DNA of 64,000 nt, taken from Pedobacter frigidisoli. Lineage in GTDB: Bacteria; Bacteroidota; Bacteroidia; Sphingobacteriales; Sphingobacteriaceae. The translations under genes and the position numbers were made by a program. The stretch is from NCBI RefSeq assembly GCF_004331675.1, contig NZ_SJSN01000005.1, positions 124,001 through 188,000 of the forward strand, given 5' to 3'. The notes under the pieces are model-generated. The model was not told the origin of the DNA, ran no database searches, and was given only the letters and a program-made list of their open reading frames with translations. Below, piece after piece: positions 61,449 to 64,000 of the stretch (within the stretch, counting starts at the first letter, position 1; each line of letters starts with the position of its first letter).

Positions 61449-61748
61449 TTAAACTGACGGAGGAGGTGTTAAAACCTCGGGGAAATAATTTGGTTTACTA
61501 AAGTGAATAGGACTAATCACTTTTTTACAGCTTTGTAATGCATAAAGGTTATCCTCAAAAAGAAAAACACTATGAACCAGACATTCGGTCTCGATTTTCT
61601 TCTCTTCTTTTTCTGTTGCATCGTTAGTAGCAACATTTTCAATATCTACAGATGAATTGCCAAAATACCATACCACATTGCTAACCTTTAAGAACAAGGT
61701 GAGCGCAATAGCTACAATAAATAGATATTTTGGGCTTTTGATATTCAT
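61449..61748 (-). CDS. Small protein with one N-terminal membrane segment
   Basis: The product has 99 residues. One hydrophobic segment near the N-terminus (KYLFIVAIALTLFLKVSNVV) and a polar acidic remainder with two cysteines (ECLVHS, LQSCKK), ending in LTPPPSV. No family. A TATATTTG -7-like box lies about 7 bp ahead of the start (61755-61762). Confidence 0.5.
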   Translation of the reverse strand: MNIKSPKYLFIVAIALTLFLKVSNVVWYFGNSSVDIENVATNDATEKEEKKIETECLVHSVFLFEDNLYALQSCKKVISPIHFSKPNYFPEVLTPPPSV

Positions 61749-61754
61749 TAGCTA

Positions 61755-61762
61755 CAAATATA
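61755..61762 (-). promoter_or_regulatory. Candidate -7 box ahead of the small membrane protein
   Basis: On the minus strand TATATTTG fits TAnnTTTG. No -33 TTG at the usual spacing. Very close to the start codon. Confidence 0.35.
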
Positions 61763-61811
61763 AGTTGTTCAGTTTAAGAATATTCATTTGTATGTAAAGT
61801 TCTGGTGGCAT

Positions 61812-61851
61812 AAAAAAATCCGTTATTCATAACCTAGAATAATGGATTTTA
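61812..61851 (-). terminator. Terminator after metF
   Basis: Minus strand: AATCCATTATTC and GAATAACGGATT pair with one mismatch and are followed by TTTTTTT, about 20 bp past the metF stop. Confidence 0.75.
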
Positions 61852-61872
61852 TAAAGTAAATGCTTGTGTAGA

Positions 61873-62826
61873 TTAAAATATTGCCTTTGCAATTTCCTTT
61901 GTTTGGCCGGGCCTACCCATGGTATAAAAGTGCAAGACCGGAGCACCAAAATCCATCAATTCCTTAGCTTGCTTAATCATCGCCGCTGTTCCAATTTCCT
62001 TTGCTTCGGCGTTACTTTTGGCATAAGATAAAGCATCTGTTAATTCCTCTGGCAAATCTATGTGAAAGATTTTTGGCAACACATTTAGTTGCGAAAGCGT
62101 ACTAATTGGCTTCAAACCAGGTATAATCGGCACATTGATATCATTTTCTCTGCACTTTTTAACGAAATAAAAATACTTCTGATTATCGAAAAACATTTGG
62201 GTTACAATAAACTCAGCACCCATATCTACTTTCTTTTTCAAAAATTTAAAATCAGCATTTAAGTTGGGCGCCTCGAAATGCTTTTCTGGGTATCCGGCAA
62301 CGCCGATACAGAAATCACTTTTAAAGGTTTCGATATCCTCGTGTAAAAACTTGCCTTCGTTGTGATTTTTAATATGCTCAATTAAATCCGTCGCATAGCA
62401 ATGTCCGCCTTTGGTAGGTACGAAAGAATGATCGGCAGCACGGGCATCGCCACGTAACGCCAAAACATTGTCAATTCCCAAAAACTGTAAATCGATCAAT
62501 GCATTTTCTGTTTCTTCTTTCGTAAAACCGCCGCAAATTAAATGCGGAACAGCATCGATATTATATTTATGAATAATGGCAGCGCAAATGGCAATCGTTC
62601 CCGGGCGTTTACGGTAAGAAACCTTTTGCAACAATCCATTTTCTTGCTCTTTGTAAATATAATCTTCCCTCAAAGAGGTTACATCAATAAAGGGTGGATT
62701 AAACTCCAATAAAGGATCAATGGCATCGTAAATCCATTGAATACTTTGTCCTTTAATTGGCGGCAAAAGTTCGAATGAGAATAAGGTTTTACCCTTTGCG
62801 TTTTTTATATGGTCTGTAATTTTCAT
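61873..62826 (-). CDS. metF: Methylenetetrahydrofolate reductase
   Basis: The product has 317 residues. MetF makes 5-methyl-THF with FAD, the methyl donor for MetH. Family signatures: KTLFSFELLPPIKGQS, then VLALRGDARA and VTQMFFDNQKYFYFV. The frame is open to 62856, but those residues fall in a palindromic repeat; ATG 62826 (MKITDHIKNAKG) is chosen. It follows metH on the same strand, so the two steps of methyl transfer to homocysteine are adjacent. Confidence 0.96.
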   Translation of the reverse strand: MKITDHIKNAKGKTLFSFELLPPIKGQSIQWIYDAIDPLLEFNPPFIDVTSLREDYIYKEQENGLLQKVSYRKRPGTIAICAAIIHKYNIDAVPHLICGGFTKEETENALIDLQFLGIDNVLALRGDARAADHSFVPTKGGHCYATDLIEHIKNHNEGKFLHEDIETFKSDFCIGVAGYPEKHFEAPNLNADFKFLKKKVDMGAEFIVTQMFFDNQKYFYFVKKCRENDINVPIIPGLKPISTLSQLNVLPKIFHIDLPEELTDALSYAKSNAEAKEIGTAAMIKQAKELMDFGAPVLHFYTMGRPGQTKEIAKAIF

Positions 62827-62840
62827 ACCTATTTTATATC

Positions 62841-62958
62841 TGTCATGCTGAGGCACGAGGCATCTCTAACATTTTAGCAGTAATTCTTTTGTTGCTTACT
62901 TCCGTAAATTAATGATTTGTGTTCTTGGCTTGGAGATCCTTCGTTCCTCAGGATGACA
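62841..62958. repeat. 118-bp palindromic repeat, TGTCATGCTGAGG family
   Basis: TGTCATGCTGAGGCACGAGG and the right arm, whose complement reads TGTCATCCTGAGGAACGAAG, are imperfect inverted copies at 62841-62866 and 62932-62958. It fills the metH-metF spacer. I see no SAM riboswitch there. Confidence 0.8.
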
Positions 62959-62973
62959 GAAAGCAGAACAACT

Positions 62974-64000
62974 TTAATAAGCCAAATTCGGTCCTAACCA
63001 CCGCTCTACTTCTTCAATTGGCATTGCTTTTCGTTCTGCATAATCCTCAATCTGATCTTTGGTTATTTTCCCTAATCCGAAATATCTCGATTCTGGATGA
63101 GCAAAGTAAAAACCACTCACGGCAGCTGTTGGATACATGGCATAACTTTCGGTTAATCGCAAGCCAATCTCATTTTCGGCATCAAGCAATTGGAATAAAG
63201 TTCCTTTTTCGGTATGTTCCGGACAAGCTGGATAACCTGGCGCCGGACGAATACCCGCATATTCTTCCTTAATTAATTCTTGATTACTTAAATTTTCCTC
63301 CTTGGCATAACCCCAATATTCCTTACGAACTCGCTCATGCATACGTTCTGCAAATGCTTCTGCCAACCTATCCGCTAATGCTTTTACCATGATGCTATTA
63401 TAGTCGTCGTAATTCGCTTCAAACTCGGCAACCAATTCATCAACACCAATTCCAGTTGTAACCGCAAATCCACCAAAATAATCTTGGATTCCTGTTTCTT
63501 TCGGAGCGATAAAATCTGATAAAGCATAATAAGGTTGTCCATCAACTTTTTCTGCCTGCTGGCGGAGGGTGTGAATGGTTACGGACGATGGAAGATGGCC
63601 AATGGACGATGGAAGATGGCCAATGGATGATGGTTTTTCATTTCCATTTTCCATATTACCTCTTACATCCAATACAATATCGTCTCCTACCGAATTCGCT
63701 GGCCAAAAGCCTATTACGCCTCTCGCAGTTAGTAATTTTTCATCCAAGATTCGTTTTAATAATACCTGAGCATCATCAAAAAGTTTCTTGGCCTCATCGC
63801 CAACATTTTTATCAGCAAATATTTTTGGATAACTGCCACGAAGTTCCCAAGTATGGAAGAAAGGTGTCCAATCAATGTACGGAACCAATTCTTCTAACGG
63901 ATAATTATCGAAAACTCTCGTTCCGGTAAATTCAGGAACTGGAAGATCCTCTTTAAAATCGATTTTAAACTTGTTTTCACGAGCCTGCTCTATTGTTTTA
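62974..64000 (-). CDS. metH: Cobalamin-dependent methionine synthase, C-terminal part
   Basis: The frame stays open to the window edge: 341 residues with the N-terminus missing. MetH moves the methyl group from methyl-THF to homocysteine through cobalamin. The visible part is the reactivation (SAM-binding) domain: LVPYIDWTPFFHTWELRGSY, RPAPGYPACPEHTEKG and YPTAAVSGFYFAHPESRYF. An insert with two SSIGHLP units (63584-63625) interrupts the domain just before the conserved HTLRQQAEK, and is repeat DNA read in frame. The gene precedes metF. Confidence 0.93.
   Translation of the reverse strand, partial: KTIEQARENKFKIDFKEDLPVPEFTGTRVFDNYPLEELVPYIDWTPFFHTWELRGSYPKIFADKNVGDEAKKLFDDAQVLLKRILDEKLLTARGVIGFWPANSVGDDIVLDVRGNMENGNEKPSSIGHLPSSIGHLPSSVTIHTLRQQAEKVDGQPYYALSDFIAPKETGIQDYFGGFAVTTGIGVDELVAEFEANYDDYNSIMVKALADRLAEAFAERMHERVRKEYWGYAKEENLSNQELIKEEYAGIRPAPGYPACPEHTEKGTLFQLLDAENEIGLRLTESYAMYPTAAVSGFYFAHPESRYFGLGKITKDQIEDYAERKAMPIEEVERWLGPNLAY
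63584..63625 (-). repeat. In-frame 21-bp tandem repeat inside metH
   Basis: Two perfect copies of GACGATGGAAGATGGCCAATG, and a partial third, lie in the coding frame; each adds seven residues (SSIGHLP). The GGAAGATGG motif is common in noncoding gaps here, for example at about 52813 and 57850. Confidence 0.85.

Noticed and set aside
62827..62973. SAM riboswitch between metH and metF
   Set aside because: The spacer is filled by a long palindromic repeat; no riboswitch-like core is visible.
1..64000. tRNA or rRNA genes
   Set aside because: I looked in the larger gaps and saw no cloverleaf-like or rRNA-like stretch; a covariance search was not possible here.

Overview
The window looks like a chromosome segment of a Bacteroidota species, most likely Pedobacter or a close relative in the Sphingobacteriaceae. 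The grounds are low GC content, a gldB homologue, a fused thrA, an about 1100-residue SecA, a DUF2490 protein, several candidate -7 boxes of the TAnnTTTG type, and many exported proteins whose predicted mature end is Gln after an AxA-like site. I see no rRNA, tRNA, CRISPR array, transposase or prophage. Most genes are ordinary housekeeping genes, separated by many dispersed palindromic repeats.

Layout. 1-5443: a cut-off DUF2490 gene, fabV, a GNAT acetyltransferase, a cold-shock-domain protein, and two small exported proteins. 5516-9010: serS, rsmI, the mntA-hepT toxin-antitoxin pair and a PH/SHOCT protein. 9021-13217: lipoprotein maturation (lnt, lspA), an OsmC protein and an exported 26-residue-repeat protein. 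13274-19980: nadE, a beta-barrel protein, gldB, a patatin lipase, a DUF695-like protein, comB and gcvT. 20285-24740: small stress/redox-type genes, including an SDR-AraC-MazG-like cassette. 24768-27027: a glycosyltransferase, rnhB and a TfoX-domain protein. 27096-36793: a propeller-type sensor kinase and LuxR regulator followed by three large exported proteins, the last a P-domain/lysyl-oxidase fusion. 37463-46691: glutaminyl cyclase, yraN, dnaG, an SGNH hydrolase, a frameshifted serine hydrolase, an M20 amidohydrolase, a SPOR protein and a ParE-type toxin-antitoxin pair. 46838-53558: secA, a DUF2027/Smr protein, rsgA and a GyrI-like protein. 54085-59319: the threonine operon thrL-thrA-thrB-thrC. 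59345-64000: small exported and membrane proteins, then metF and the 3' end of metH.

The functional groups are these. thrA, thrB and thrC make threonine from aspartate and appear to be controlled by a newly read 21-residue Thr/Ile-rich leader peptide followed by an attenuator hairpin. metF and metH form the folate-dependent methionine step. lnt and lspA act on lipoproteins. The glutaminyl cyclase could cap the many exported proteins that begin with Gln.

The most interesting signals are: (1) the thr leader/attenuator; (2) an inverted-repeat element of about 150-220 bp that exactly fills the space between stop and start codons in three co-directional gene pairs (SGNH-dnaG, rsgA-smr, thrA-thrB); (3) repeat sequence read through into ThrB, the patatin and MetH; (4) a bacterial lysyl oxidase with both cofactor-forming residues apparently present, whose signal peptide is encoded across a terminator-like hairpin; and (5) a shared, unnamed Cys-rich C-terminal domain in two neighbouring large exported proteins.
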